Notes: generated from the letters alone by a model not told the origin. A DNA stretch of 64,000 nt from Parietichytrium sp. I65-24A (GCA_012862575.1 BLSF01000078.1:62001-126000), one strand, 5' to 3'. Shown: positions 1-10,080, counted from the stretch's first letter. Program-made: numbers and translations.

Positions 1-344
1 AGTAACACGAGGTTGTTCGTTACGCAACTTTGCGTCACAGGGACTCTGAAGTGACGTGCGGAGATGTGGGACGCGGATTACGCGGATTGCGAAAGGGCTG
101 CTCGGGAAATGAATGGATGCGGCGTGTGCGGGACTGCGTAGCGATTTGGAACAACGTTGGACGTCGGCCAAACTGTTCCGTTTTCTGCTCCCTGTTCAAA
201 AGTTTTCTGTTTTCTATTTTCTATTTTTGTTTTCCTATTTTTTCTTTCGTTTTTTCGTCACGCGTGGCTTGACAGTATTGACAGTTCAAAGAATTCGGAA
301 TTCGGCATTTGCGTTCGCTTTTGTCGTTTTTGCGCTGGTGACAT

Positions 345-369
345 CTGAATTCTGAATTCTGAATTCTGA
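345..369. repeat. AATTCTG 7-bp repeat island
   Basis: Three and a half head-to-tail copies of a 7-bp unit, the complement of CAGAATT. The same unit recurs at 557-573, 790-813, 17266-17287, 19965-19990 and 37108-37125. Confidence 0.8.
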
Positions 370-638
370 TGAACTGGTGATATCTGGTGACAGTAGTGTC
401 AGTGGAGATCAGTGGTGTGACTGCGGAGAAGAATGTGGCACGTTGGAGCTGTCGGAGCATGTCGGAGCCATCGGAGGAGAGCCGGTTTGAGAAGTGATTG
501 GCGGAGAAGACGCGGTGCGAGACAGTTGTGTGATAGGGGCGAGGAAGGGAAAAAAGCAGAATTCAGAATTCAGGAGACGAAGAAAGACAAAGTGGCAGCA
601 CAAGGTTGAAAAGGCAGGTTTCATGCGGGTTTGTGAAC

Positions 639-666
639 GAATGAATGAATGAATGAATGAATGAAA
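639..666. repeat. (GAAT)n microsatellite
   Basis: About six perfect GAAT units followed by a degenerate one. It is not near a recognised start codon. Confidence 0.85.
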
Positions 667-789
667 TGCTGCCAGTTGGCGACAGGAGGAGGGTACTCAG
701 TGGTACTCAGTACTCAGTACTGACTGTGAGTATCCTCTTGAATTGTCGAATCTCGATCCTCGCTCCGAGCAATCCGTCTTCTGTTTCTT

Positions 790-813
790 CAGAATTCAGA
801 ATTCAGAATTCAG
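790..813. repeat. CAGAATT 7-bp repeat island
   Basis: Three perfect copies of CAGAATT plus a partial fourth. A shorter two-copy version lies at 557-573 in the same orientation, and 345-369 carries the complementary orientation. Confidence 0.8.
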
Positions 814-2262
814 AGCATTGACTCAACAAAGTACTTGGGCTTTTACAAGGAGCAGCCGAAGATAGTTTCGGGTCGGTGGTGAAAGGATGCTGTGACAGAA
901 GTGCCCAAAGTCCAAAGAGGTTTTTTCCATTCTTCATCAACGCATGGGGGCAATGGATGGTACTCACGTCAGTACTGTGTCCGCACACTACGCCACCACG
1001 GTGCTCGGCCGTCGTGTGATTTGCGCCGCCTGTTTGAACATAAATGAACACTGCAAACACACTCTTGACTCTGCGTTCGTACCAACGACAAAGGAGGAGG
1101 ATGGCGAGGAAAAGGTTGGAAAAAAAATAGAGTGAATGATCCTTTCGTGTCCCAGTCGGCACTTCTGATCCTTCCTTTCCTCTCTGGATCCCTCTGTTCA
1201 GATTTTTCCCCCCTCGAAATATGGGAACTGACAGTGGAAGTGCTGGGACAGAGTATGCAGTGCGTGTCCTTCACTGACAGTACGGTCTCTCATGGGACAA
1301 AACGAGAGTGGCATGAGTTTAGAGTAGAGTCCTAACAACGGGGTACAAAGGGGTCATTATAAGGCTCGCTAAGGAGCTAATGAAGGGTACAAAAGGGTTA
1401 TTGTTGGCTTTGTGGTCCGCCAATTGTGGAATTTGTACTGTCATCATAAGCATGGGTGGAAGTAAAATCCTGGCGAGGAAGGCAATTCCGATTAGTCCGA
1501 TTCATTTGTATAACTTCTCAGTAGCGCAGACGTCTGCTGTCCTTGTGAGGGGAGGAGGAAGGCTTAGGTGTTTCGAGACTGAGCAGTTGGAGGTTGTTTG
1601 TTCTTCTCACTGCCCGCTTCTTTCTTGTTTGGGCTTTGGACTTTTGGTCAGAGCGTTGGCGGGTCTGTAACTTTCTTCCCTTTTTAGCGTGATCAGTGGG
1701 GGCAGTACTCGGACCGTACCTAGTACGCACTCCGCGGCGAGAGTCATTTTGACGGGCCATCTTTTTAAACTCAAAAATGACATGACCATGAGTTCGGTAG
1801 TCACTGGTTTACAAGTGCAGAGTGTAACCAAAGAAAAGCGTTTCAACTTTTTATTTTTTTCCAGTGATCACCCCACCTTTCGATAGGATTTGTTTACGCT
1901 GCACTTCAAGGCTCCACTGATCAGGAGTCTTTTGCCAGATGAGTTTGGACTAGCGATTCGCAGTCGATTGTTCAAAACATTGTGGGCCTGCTTACACGAG
2001 CGTGGCAGTGCCGGTACAAACACACCGACCATCATCGATATCAATGACTCACCTGTAGAACTGTGCATTCAATGCATGTGTACTCTCTCCTGGCACCCCG
2101 AACCCACTACAGCAGGACAGCAGGGGTTACAGCTACCCACTGTCATTCGCCTCCGCTGCTCTTCTGGGTTCCGGGTTCGCGTTTAAATCAACCCTTTGTG
2201 CACTGAGTATCTTGAGAGTGGTTCAAACTTCATGAGACCGGAAGGCTTGGCAAGCTTCTCCT

Positions 2263-2645
2263 CGACTTGCTTCGTGTCTATGCAAAACAACTCCAAGGCT
2301 CGCAAATCTATAGAATGGCAATCGCTGCATACATACATGCATGCATACAAAAGCGAATCGACAAATATTAATCCAAGCAAATTTTAATCCATGCACTCTC
2401 CAAGATTTGAGAAAAACAGCCACCAACACCTCAGGCGCAGGAATGATGTTTGTCTTTATCGACTTGCTTGATGTCTTCTCAAAATACTTTCCAGGCTCGT
2501 GACTTTTAAAATGTGGCAATTGCTGCATACTTGCAGAACATACATAACATACATACAGAACAGAACCGAATCAACCGAAAAGAAAACAAATTTTTTTGTT
2601 GAATCTCGCTCGATCTGTGAAAAACAGTCTCCATCGAAGACAGGG
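2263..2645. repeat. diverged ~197-bp tandem duplication
   Basis: The segment starting CGACTTGCTTCGTGTCT at 2263 is repeated, diverged, from 2460 (CGACTTGCTTGATGTCT). Shared landmarks in the same order are CCAAGGCTCG/CCAGGCTCG, AATGGCAATCGCTGCATAC/ATGTGGCAATTGCTGCATAC, a CATACATACA stretch and GAAAAACAG. It lies just beyond the 3' end of the ATP6AP2-like gene. No coding capacity is evident. Confidence 0.65.
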
Positions 2646-2709
2646 GAAGCAAAAGAACATTTCAAACTCGCAAAAAGAAAAATAATTCATCTCAACTGAA
2701 TCTTCAGGT

Positions 2710-3659
2710 CTACTCTTTCTTCAAATCATCACGGGCCAGCCCAGAGTACAGGATAGGGTCCAGCTCGGTTGACCATGGCACGCAAAGGAAGATGATGAGG
2801 ATGACAAAAATAAAGCCGACACCAACCCAAACATGGAGAAGAAATGCTTCCGTGTCGATGGAGTCCTGAAAATCGCTCGAAGTCGTTGTCGTAGCAAGAA
2901 TTCTCCTCGAAGTTGCTTCGGTTGCATCGGCTCCCAAAAGCACGACCTGTACAGCCAAGCGGCCGTTGTATGGCTTGGAAACGGCCTCCACGGTTTCGGA
3001 AACAAACTTGTCCAAAGCAGCCATCTTGGCGTTGCTCAAGCCAAGGCGCAGACTACTAACCCCCAAGAGGATGACATCAGGCGAGTTGTCCTGCGCAAGC
3101 GCAAGAGGGATCTGCTCCACAGCACCACTCAGGACCTCAAACTCCTTCTTGAAGTCACTTGTGACTTCCCCTACCTTGACTGTGGGCCTTGCGGCTGAAA
3201 TCATCTTGTCGTCCCCGCTTGCGGCAAGGAAGAGCGAGTCTGGGAACTGCGCAGAAAGCACAGCGGAGAGATCTGCGTTGCCTCCCTGCGAGAGCGCCAG
3301 ACCGAGCTTCGGGTCGACAGACTCTTCGGAGAGCAAGATGTCGGTATCCAGGTCGATCACATCCGCAGCAGAAAACATCTTGGTCAAGTAAGGCGATGCC
3401 TTGCTTGCGATCACTGCGTCCTTCCCAACGCCACCGATCGCGAGGATTAGGCAAGCCTTCGGCCGGTGAAAGAGATCTCCCGTTGGGAGCTCCACTGTAT
3501 CCTCCTCGCTCGTCGCCACCACCTGCATTAATTTTCACCACGTCAGTCCAAGCCATTCAGCAACAACAACCACAAACACAACAGCACATCGACCACCTAA
3601 TCACCTCCAGCCAAGTGTAGACCAGCCAAACCCGAGTTCCACAAACCCTGCGCATCCCC

Positions 3660-3694
<35 letters not shown>

Positions 3695-3910
3695 ACAACA
3701 ACAACAACTCACATCCAATCCAAGCAGCCTCGCAGTCACTGCTCCTACGTCCTGAAGCTTTCCCGCGCCACCTGTTCCGTGGCGAACTCCGTATCCTTCC
3801 ACTGCCAGTGCGCCGCCGCCACTCTTCCCATTCACTCCCTGCACCAGCACCGCCAGTGCGGCTCCTGCCACTGCTGCCAGCCTCATCTTTCCCCTCTGCT
3901 CTCCGCGCAC
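2710..3910 (-). CDS. ATP6AP2: V-ATPase accessory protein ATP6AP2 (prorenin receptor) homologue, two exons
   Basis: Probable homologue of ATP6AP2, a type I membrane protein that packs against the V0 c-ring and supports V-ATPase assembly. Exon 1 runs from 3910 (or the ATG at 3886) to 3713 and encodes a signal peptide (LAAVAGAALAVLVQG). Exon 2 runs from 3522 to 2710. Phase-0 joining gives about 328-336 residues, near the usual family length. Just after the junction, GDLFHRPKA matches the conserved GNLFHRP block of animal ATP6AP2, and the preceding LQDVGAVTARLLGL resembles the matching animal segment. One C-terminal membrane span (VWVGVGFIFVILIIFLC) is followed by LDPILY, like the DPGYDSIIY tail of the family. 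The in-frame ATG at 3528 lies in the last six bases of the intron, so a naive exon-2 start would lose the signal peptide. Identity is from motif matching by eye. Confidence 0.82.
3523..3712 (-). other. spliceosomal intron of ATP6AP2-like gene (190 nt)
   Basis: On the minus strand the donor is GTGAGT (3712-3707) and the acceptor is AATGCAG ending at 3523. Splicing is phase 0. Signal-peptide coding continuity and homology across the junction support it. Confidence 0.8.
3662..3708. repeat. (ATC)n(AAC)n microsatellite beside a splice donor
   Basis: About ten ATC units run into five AAC units. On the gene's strand this reads GTT repeats then GAT repeats, directly following the GTGAGT donor. Confidence 0.85.
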
Positions 3911-4674
3911 GCTACCTCCGTCCGCGCGGACCCTGGATTCCTCACGTCAAGGATGACGATCTCGCGGTCAGTCACAAGTGTGCCGTTGTTCGTCGGTCAA
4001 GGCAAGCTGTGCGCGATGTGTGTGCGTTCGTTCGTTCGTGCGATTCGTTCGTTTGTTCGTCGGTCGGTGAAATGCGGCAAATTGGAAACTGCCGCGGAGT
4101 GTCCTCGCGTCGTTGTTGGTTGTTGGTTGTTTGTTCTCTTCTGTGCGAAGCGACTTAGTTACTATGTTACTTTTGGATCAACCGCACCGGTGACGAGCTT
4201 GTTCGTTTTTCAAGTCCGAGAATGGTGCCCTCGAGGAACGCTCTGCCGTGAGCCTCTCATGGCGTCATATTGCATACGGTTAGACATAGATGACGTCAGC
4301 CAGGTGGCGGGGAACCGGGTAGAGAAATGTAGAGAACCGGGCATTTCTTCGGTTCCACATGCTACAGCGTCAGTCGAGGGTAGTTAGACCGGACTCTGAC
4401 GCGGTCACCTGCGACTGAAAACGTCTCCTCAGATTCCTCCCACAGAGACGAATCCAAACAGTTTTTGTCTACGATTTCTTTGTTTTTGCGAAGCACAAGA
4501 GGTGCACATCGCGCACAACTGAGTCACTCGCGAATCTCGTTCCGCGGACAGGCGCAAGGAGCGCACAGTACGCGCAAGAACGGCTTTCAACCGAACGGCG
4601 AGGATTGCACTGGCAGCGAGCACAGTACAGGGGAGAGGGGATCTCACGAAAAAAAAGAAAAGAGGAGAGCGACG
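3911..4674. promoter_or_regulatory. shared divergent promoter region of the two V-ATPase accessory genes
   Basis: About 765 bp separate the start codons of the minus-strand ATP6AP2-like gene and the plus-strand ATP6AP1-like gene. The interval holds a GTTC-type run at 4028-4062 and no supportable gene. A shared bidirectional promoter is inferred from geometry only; no core promoter motif was recognised. Confidence 0.45.
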
Positions 4675-5637
4675 ATGACGATGATGAAGACGAAGACGAG
4701 ATTCCTAGCGTTGTGCCTGGCACCGCTGCTGGCCCTCGCGCATAGCAGCGGCGCAGTTGACGTCATCTCGCGCGAAGTGCCCATTCCAGCAGTGATTTGG
4801 TCCCCGGGAACGGATTTGTTGGGAGGAAAGAATGTGTACTCTGGTCTGAAAGGTGGAATCTCGCAGTCAAAGGTGGCTGAAATGGTGGGTAGTCTGGCGA
4901 AGATGGACACGGGTGACGCATTGGCAACGGAGAACGGTTCCGTTTCGGCCGATGTGGTGGTGGTGTTCATGGCGGAGAGCCTGTCGTCGGGAGAAGTGTC
5001 TAAATTGGCGGATGCTTACGGCACGTCGGAGAATGGGTTGGTGAAAAGGTTTGCGGATGCTCAATCTTCGATGGTGCTGCCGTACACGTTTTTGGACTCG
5101 GAAGGCGGCGTGCAGACGCCATGGAGCAAGTGGTTTTTCGCACAGGCCAACCAGGTGCGCGTGTTGTTGGGCGAGGAAGGGATCGAGGCTGGTGTGAAGG
5201 ACATTCAGGACAAGGTTGCGGCCAAGCAAGGCACAGTGGTTGTCATGTCTATTCTGGAAGGCGAGCCGGAATCATGGGAGCCTCTTATGATCTCATTCTG
5301 CGACAAACTCAGCGATGTGACGACAAACTACGTTGCTGTGCTGACCGGCCTGAACGCCGTGGCTACTCCATCTTTTGAGGTGGTCCCTCACGTCTCATCC
5401 CTTTTCAACCTCGCGTCGGCATCCAAGCAATTCAGGAAGCTAGAGGACACTAACGAGACAACCACCTCCTCGACTACTGTCACCAAAGTCCAAGCGTCGC
5501 CGGCTATTGTGTTTGGAATGGTTTTCGGGTTGGTTTTCTTCCTCGTCACTTTTGTGTACCTCTCCTGTATGGACTCTTTACAGGCGCCTACACGATTTGT
5601 GAAACGAAACCCGCCGATGGGAAAGGTGTTCGACTAA
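4675..5637 (+). CDS. ATP6AP1: V-ATPase accessory protein ATP6AP1 (Ac45) homologue
   Basis: Probable homologue of Ac45/ATP6AP1, the glycosylated accessory subunit whose luminal domain caps the V0 sector and whose C-terminal helix enters the c-ring. The first in-frame ATG gives 320 residues; a second choice is the MM at 4681. The N-terminus is a signal peptide (FLALCLAPLLALAHSSG). The luminal part has VPIPAVIWSPGTDLL, matching the family's VPVVLWSS..DLW start, then DVVVVFMAESLSSGEVSKL and SSMVLPYTFLD, both paralleling Ac45. A membrane span at about 275-297 is followed by a short tail (MDSLQAPTRFVKRNPP) resembling the LKTMDRF...GP tail of Ac45. The frame is open for 70 codons upstream but without an ATG. 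It lies head-to-head with the ATP6AP2-like gene. Confidence 0.8.
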   Translation: MTMMKTKTRFLALCLAPLLALAHSSGAVDVISREVPIPAVIWSPGTDLLGGKNVYSGLKGGISQSKVAEMVGSLAKMDTGDALATENGSVSADVVVVFMAESLSSGEVSKLADAYGTSENGLVKRFADAQSSMVLPYTFLDSEGGVQTPWSKWFFAQANQVRVLLGEEGIEAGVKDIQDKVAAKQGTVVVMSILEGEPESWEPLMISFCDKLSDVTTNYVAVLTGLNAVATPSFEVVPHVSSLFNLASASKQFRKLEDTNETTTSSTTVTKVQASPAIVFGMVFGLVFFLVTFVYLSCMDSLQAPTRFVKRNPPMGKVFD

Positions 5638-5770
5638 ATCGTTCCCCAAAATTAGAGTTGCCTTCTCACCATTTTTTTTTAATTTTAGTTTTTTTCTAAT
5701 TTTATAAAATTAAAATGAAAAACGAACCAAAATTAGACATACATTATTACCCAAAGCGTAAAGAGGCTCA

Positions 5771-5776
5771 AATAAA
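5771..5776 (+). terminator. candidate AATAAA polyadenylation signal
   Basis: A canonical AATAAA lies 134 bp after the ATP6AP1-like stop codon in AT-rich DNA and before the convergent protease gene ends. Its use is inferred. Confidence 0.4.
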
Positions 5777-5910
5777 TATTTACTGTCATCTACAAGGAAG
5801 CTGGGGCGAGGAACACGAACACCTTTTCATTTCTTTGGCGACAACGACGACAATGACGATGACGAAGAAATGAAAATCGTAAGCGTTGTTGCTTTCGTTC
5901 CCCATTACAG

Positions 5911-7224
5911 CTAAACTTCTTCGACCAGCTTTGCTGCCGAGGGCCCGGTCTGACGATTGCCGATTGCCACTGTAGCGGCGACGACTGCCGCATTGATTCC
6001 ACATTTCCCGCGGCCGCGCACAATCCTAAAGAAACCTTGTTCACCCCATTTGGGGCCCCAGCTGGCTTTGGCTTTCCAAAACGCGGTACCTTTCTCCGCT
6101 CCGAAGCCGACAAGAAGAACCGAGTGATTTAGCGTCTTCGAGGAGCAAAAGAAAGGGTTTGCAACTCCTCGACGGTACAACTGCAGCATGGTAGCGTCCA
6201 TGGTTGCAGACATGGGACCATTTCTCGCCAGCTGGTTGGCAATCTCTGTTTCGTCACGGGGTAAAGCCTTCCACGAATCTACATAACCGAGCTGGTTTGA
6301 GCTGATCCATGAATCATCTTTGCAGATACTTTTCCGCCCTTGGCCAATCGTCGAAGTGGCGTTGCAATAAAAGTCGTCATGCTCACCACAAGAGGATTCA
6401 TCGTAACCGCTCACCATGCATGGAAAGCACAGCGGCATTTCCGACTTGCCAAGCTCACCCGCACAGTAAGGCCAACTTGAGTCTTGCACGAACCCTTTTT
6501 TCCAAAACTCTAGCACGAGGTACGGCCAGCCCCCAAACACCCCGCAGACCGCATTATTGGTAGCGCGGTCTGCTTCCGAATTGCATTCTAAGCTGTGCTC
6601 GACACTGACCGATATATTCTTCTTACCGTGACGAAGAGCTAGCTGCCCTTCCACGACACCAGCCGCGGAGTAGATGTAGCACGTGCCAATGGTCCCTTGA
6701 TCTTTCACAGCAGAGACCACGCCCGGCACCGTGGACCAATCAATTGGCTCAGTGTTGCGCTGTCTCTGTAAAACGCCACGACTCCCCTCGGGCACAAACT
6801 GATGATTTTTGCTCGTTTCAACAGCTGGCACCACGTGCATTCCAGCCCTCGAAAGCATTTGCGCAAACTCCTCGCTCGTCCAGTCCCCAAACGGCGAGTG
6901 CTCGGCTGAGTATTCCGCTCCATCCAGCTCATTTTCATTCATCTTCCGTGCCGCCTCGAGGTTCTCCAGAAACACTTTCCACCTGAAGCAATCACCTTGC
7001 TTCTCAAATCTCCTCAAAAACCTGTCATATCCCTCCACCGCTTTTGCATCGCCCAGGCCAGACCCACACTTGAGCACCATCTCCCCGAGGCCTGCATCGA
7101 CCTTCTCATGCCCGTTCCAAGAACTCTCCGCTGTCCCATCCGCCGCCACTTCCACGAACCGTCCTGCTGCGAGGACGACTAACAACCCCGCAGCTGTCAC
7201 TGCGTACCCGCGTACACACTTCAT
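5911..7224 (-). CDS. secreted papain-family (C1A) cysteine protease, divergent active site
   Basis: Cathepsin-like zymogen of 437 residues. A signal peptide (TAAGLLVVLAAG) is followed by an I29-like inhibitor prodomain (~62-130: YDRFLRRFEKQGDCFRWKVF) and a mature domain from about 158 (PIDWSTVPGVVSAVKDQG). Gln176, catalytic Cys182 (GTCYIYS) and His367 (LNHSVLLVGFG) are present. The family's catalytic Asn (KNSWG) is Ala387 here (KASWGPKWGEQGFF). The cysteine before GSC is Ile179 and its usual disulfide partner in GCNGG is Val229 (GVFGGWP), so that pair is lost together. A cysteine-rich insertion lies at about 254-301. Expected location is the secretory or vacuolar pathway. It may be weakly active or inactive; class assignment is secure. 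Confidence 0.88.
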   Translation of the reverse strand: MKCVRGYAVTAAGLLVVLAAGRFVEVAADGTAESSWNGHEKVDAGLGEMVLKCGSGLGDAKAVEGYDRFLRRFEKQGDCFRWKVFLENLEAARKMNENELDGAEYSAEHSPFGDWTSEEFAQMLSRAGMHVVPAVETSKNHQFVPEGSRGVLQRQRNTEPIDWSTVPGVVSAVKDQGTIGTCYIYSAAGVVEGQLALRHGKKNISVSVEHSLECNSEADRATNNAVCGVFGGWPYLVLEFWKKGFVQDSSWPYCAGELGKSEMPLCFPCMVSGYDESSCGEHDDFYCNATSTIGQGRKSICKDDSWISSNQLGYVDSWKALPRDETEIANQLARNGPMSATMDATMLQLYRRGVANPFFCSSKTLNHSVLLVGFGAEKGTAFWKAKASWGPKWGEQGFFRIVRGRGKCGINAAVVAATVAIGNRQTGPSAAKLVEEV

Positions 7225-7316
7225 TCTCCAAACGGACAGTCAGCCTGCCAGAAGCTACGCAGCAAAGGCAAGGAGGAGGAAGAATCTGTCCCAGCTTCTC
7301 CCGTTCACTTGCGGGA

Positions 7317-7358
7317 ATCTTCTTGTGGGGATCTTCTTGTGGGGATCTTCTTGTGGGA
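7317..7358. repeat. three copies of a 14-bp unit upstream of the protease
   Basis: ATCTTCTTGTGGGG occurs three times head-to-tail (7317, 7331, 7345), the last with one end change. It is 93-134 bp upstream of the protease start codon. Confidence 0.85.
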
Positions 7359-7609
7359 GCTGCTGGGGACGCACGCTTCTACCCGCGTGCTACCCGCATC
7401 CATAGGACCACCTCTTAACCCTCCAGTACACATCTGCTAGTTTTTACTATGTCTTGATTATCAAGTACTAGAGGAAAGTTCCTGGCATCGCCAAGCAAGG
7501 CGCGTTCTGCGACGTCCCGCAGTGGACGTTGGACGAAAATCCGGGACAGTTGCTGACGAACGGCGACCCCTACCTGAAATGTCAGTGACTCTAGTGATCT
7601 CTAGTGACT

Positions 7610-7640
7610 CATTCATTCATTCATTCATTCATTCATTCAC
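7610..7640. repeat. (CATT)n microsatellite
   Basis: Seven CATT-type units, about 370-400 bp upstream of the SPEF1 start codon. Confidence 0.85.
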
Positions 7641-7684
7641 TGACTTTGTGTGAGTTGAGCAAGTTGAGTATCACTGAGTTGGAG

Positions 7685-7729
7685 CAAACAAACAAACAAA
7701 CAAACTAACAATCAAACAAACAAACAAAC
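7685..7729. repeat. (CAAA)n microsatellite, interrupted
   Basis: CAAA units interrupted by CTAACAAT, about 285-330 bp upstream of SPEF1. Confidence 0.85.
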
Positions 7730-7928
7730 CAAAAGACATCAAAAGACCCAAAGACCAAAAACAAAGGCAGTGAGAAAGGAAAGACAGCACAGACAGCACA
7801 GACAGCAAACAGGAAAAGTTTGCTGGGAGTGAGGAGGTACTCGAGTACCGCGATAGCTGTGCAAAGAAAGGTAGTTGTTTTGCGAAGAGCTCCGAGTCGT
7901 GGACTTGCGAGTGAGGGCTTTCAGATTT

Positions 7929-7963
7929 GGCGAATTGGGCGAACTGGGCGAACTGGGCGAGGG
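7929..7963. repeat. GGCGAACTG 9-bp tandem array
   Basis: Three copies of GGCGAA(T/C)TG plus a partial fourth end about 50 bp before the SPEF1 start, probably within its 5' leader. Confidence 0.8.
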
Positions 7964-8013
7964 CAGGTGGTGGAAGCTGGGGCTGAAAGTGGGAGGCGTG
8001 GGAAGTTGGGGCA

Positions 8014-8676
8014 ATGGAAGGGCGGGTGAGCGACGAGCAGCTGCAGGAGCTGTACACATGGGTTGATAAGATACCTTTGTCGCGGCCGAAGCGGAACATA
8101 GCGCGAGACTTTAGTGATGGCGTGCTGTTTGCGGAAATTGTGCACCATTACCACCCGAAGCTCGTGGAGTTGCACAACTACAGCCCGGCGAATGGACTCA
8201 AGCAGAAGATATATAACTGGGAGACGCTTCACGCCAAGGCGCTGGCAAGAATTAAGTTTGTGCTCACACCGGAAGAGATCCAGGCCGTAGTGAATTGTAA
8301 ACCGATGCAAATCGAGAAACTGTTGCTGAGACTCAAGTCCAAGTTAGCCATGTATGCTTCGCGCAGATCCTCAAGCGGCGCGAGTACTGGACGGCCCCGC
8401 TCGGTCGTGTCGAGTCTAGACGATAGGGAGGAAGACTCGGCCAGTCAGTACGATCTAGCTGAAAGTGGAGGCCCCCAGCATAGCTTTCACCGATCCCTGG
8501 ACCAATCTGGCGGTATGCAGCAAAACAATGTCAGGGCGCTCTTGGAGGAGAAGGATCAGACTATTTTGGAGCTTCGGGATACAATAAGCATCTTGGAGCT
8601 GAAAGTGAAGAAGCTTGAGCAGCTTGTGCAGCTTAAGGACAACAAAATATCTGCTCTGCAGCAGCAGCTTTTCTGA
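8014..8676 (+). CDS. SPEF1: SPEF1/CLAMP calponin-homology protein
   Basis: A 220-residue homologue of sperm flagellar protein 1 (CLAMP), which binds and bundles microtubules in cilia, notably at the central apparatus. An N-terminal calponin-homology domain (~6-110) carries SPEF1-type signatures: LYTWVDKIPLSRPKRNIARD, FSDGVLFAEIVHHYHPKLV, then NWETL. The middle (~120-175) is Ser/Arg/Asp-rich linker. The C-terminus (~178-220) is a heptad-like coiled coil (LLEEKDQTILELRDTISILE). Length fits the short SPEF1 class. The start is the first ATG and matches the family N-terminus. It implies the organism makes a motile cilium at some life stage. Confidence 0.88.
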   Translation: MEGRVSDEQLQELYTWVDKIPLSRPKRNIARDFSDGVLFAEIVHHYHPKLVELHNYSPANGLKQKIYNWETLHAKALARIKFVLTPEEIQAVVNCKPMQIEKLLLRLKSKLAMYASRRSSSGASTGRPRSVVSSLDDREEDSASQYDLAESGGPQHSFHRSLDQSGGMQQNNVRALLEEKDQTILELRDTISILELKVKKLEQLVQLKDNKISALQQQLF

Positions 8677-9985
8677 CCAAGTAATAGTCTTTTGTGTGAT
8701 AAAAGTTGTATGATTTCAGCTGAGCAATTCTTTTCCCTTTACATCATAATCTGCAGTAGCACGCTTTTCGAATCCCAATCTCTGCTGCAAAGGCCAATGA
8801 TCGGCAGACGCTCGTCAAAGCTTGAAAGTATTTGCGCTATCACAACGATTATGGCAAAGATCATTCAAGCTCAAATCGCCAAGCATCGGAGCGGACTGCT
8901 CTTGCAACGCGACCGGTGATCAATTTTAGCGTACTTGGTGATGGCCAAATTACAGCCAAACTATTGCCTCACATTTTGTCCTTTCCGTGGTGAGCCGAAG
9001 AGCTATCGAGAGGTTTCTCTCAACCGCTTCCGAGCGAAATCGGTCAAGAGCTTGTCGACTGGCTTTCCGAGGATCGATCCTGCGATTTTTGCGGAGGATG
9101 AGTTAAGACGCTCGACTGGGTTGATGTTGCGCTTCCAACAGACTGCATTCCTGAAACCAGTGAGTGCAGCTGAGTGCTGATGAGTGGGAGATCCCCGGAC
9201 CGAGACAAGGCGTCCAGAGCGTCCTCCCTGTTAGACTGTTGGCAATCTGGTGCGACAATTGTTGTCGGCCTTAGAGCAGCGTGTGGATCAAGCTTCTCGA
9301 TCTGAGCGTCCAGGCTCGCAGGGATACGAGTCAAATCAACGCCCTCGTCATCTCTACCCTTCTCTCCAACACTCATATGGTCTACTAAGTGAGATTTCGC
9401 TTTTGAAGTATTTGTCTTTGGTTTAGGAACAGCTTGATCAGGAGAAGGACCCAACGGCATCACGCTTTTTGGTAGCAGCAGACTTGCAAAATACGATTCC
9501 TGGGCTCCAAGCTCCGCCCCTTCGAAAGGCGCTTAAACCACCAAGAGAGGAGCAGCATTCATTCGAGCCATGGCATCGGCGTAGGAGGGTGCGGTTGAGC
9601 GTTCCAAACAAGCACGAACTCGAATCCAAAAACCCCAAAAGCATTGTTGACAGCACCTTGCTTGGACTCTTCAAAACCTTCCCCCCCCTAATCTTTAAGT
9701 CGTGAGCAACCACATCGCAAGGCTCCTGGTACTCGATGGATAGCATCACGAAAAGCGTTTTACGTCGGTTTGATCTCTTTCGTCTACTGGCATACTGTCG
9801 AGCCAACGGATAACTTCTCCCCAAAATTCTACGATCCTCAATAGAAGGTGTGCGTTGGGGGATCGCAGTGATACTAACAGCAAATGCATAAACTAAAAAG
9901 GCCAGTGATTCGTTTCGAGGCGTGCAAGTAGGAAAGGCTCTGAGGGAGGTTCAAGATGTACAGATCTAAGTAGAAAGTTTGTTGG
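8677..9985. other. gene-free stretch
   Basis: No supportable gene. Overlapping minus-strand frames at 9044-9463 and 9438-9824 have no recognisable domain. This could hold a decayed gene, but nothing I see shows that. Confidence 0.5.
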
Positions 9986-10080
9986 CAAAGAATGCACTTG
10001 GGGGGGGCGGAGGTCTGGGCGTGAAGGAGCGAGCTGGAACGGGAAGCGCGGTCCAGTCGCAATCTACCGTAGAAGGACAA

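Larger units (their letters stand above)
1..2709. other. gene-free intergenic stretch
   Basis: I see no supportable gene here; frames on both strands are short and lack family features. The DNA holds small 7-bp repeat islands (291-306, 345-369, 557-573, 790-813), a GAAT tetranucleotide run, repeated GGTACTCAGTACT motifs near 695-730, and a diverged tandem duplication at its right end. Confidence 0.6.
7225..8013. other. divergent intergenic region rich in tandem repeats
   Basis: This lies between the minus-strand protease start and the plus-strand SPEF1 start. It holds a 14-bp triplicate, CATT and CAAA microsatellites and a 9-bp array. I see no gene. Confidence 0.6.

Noticed and set aside
9979-10080. 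N-terminal extension of membrane paralogue A
   Set aside because: It would need a TTG start and reads through a G-rich tract not conserved in paralogue B, whose first ATG aligns with 10081.
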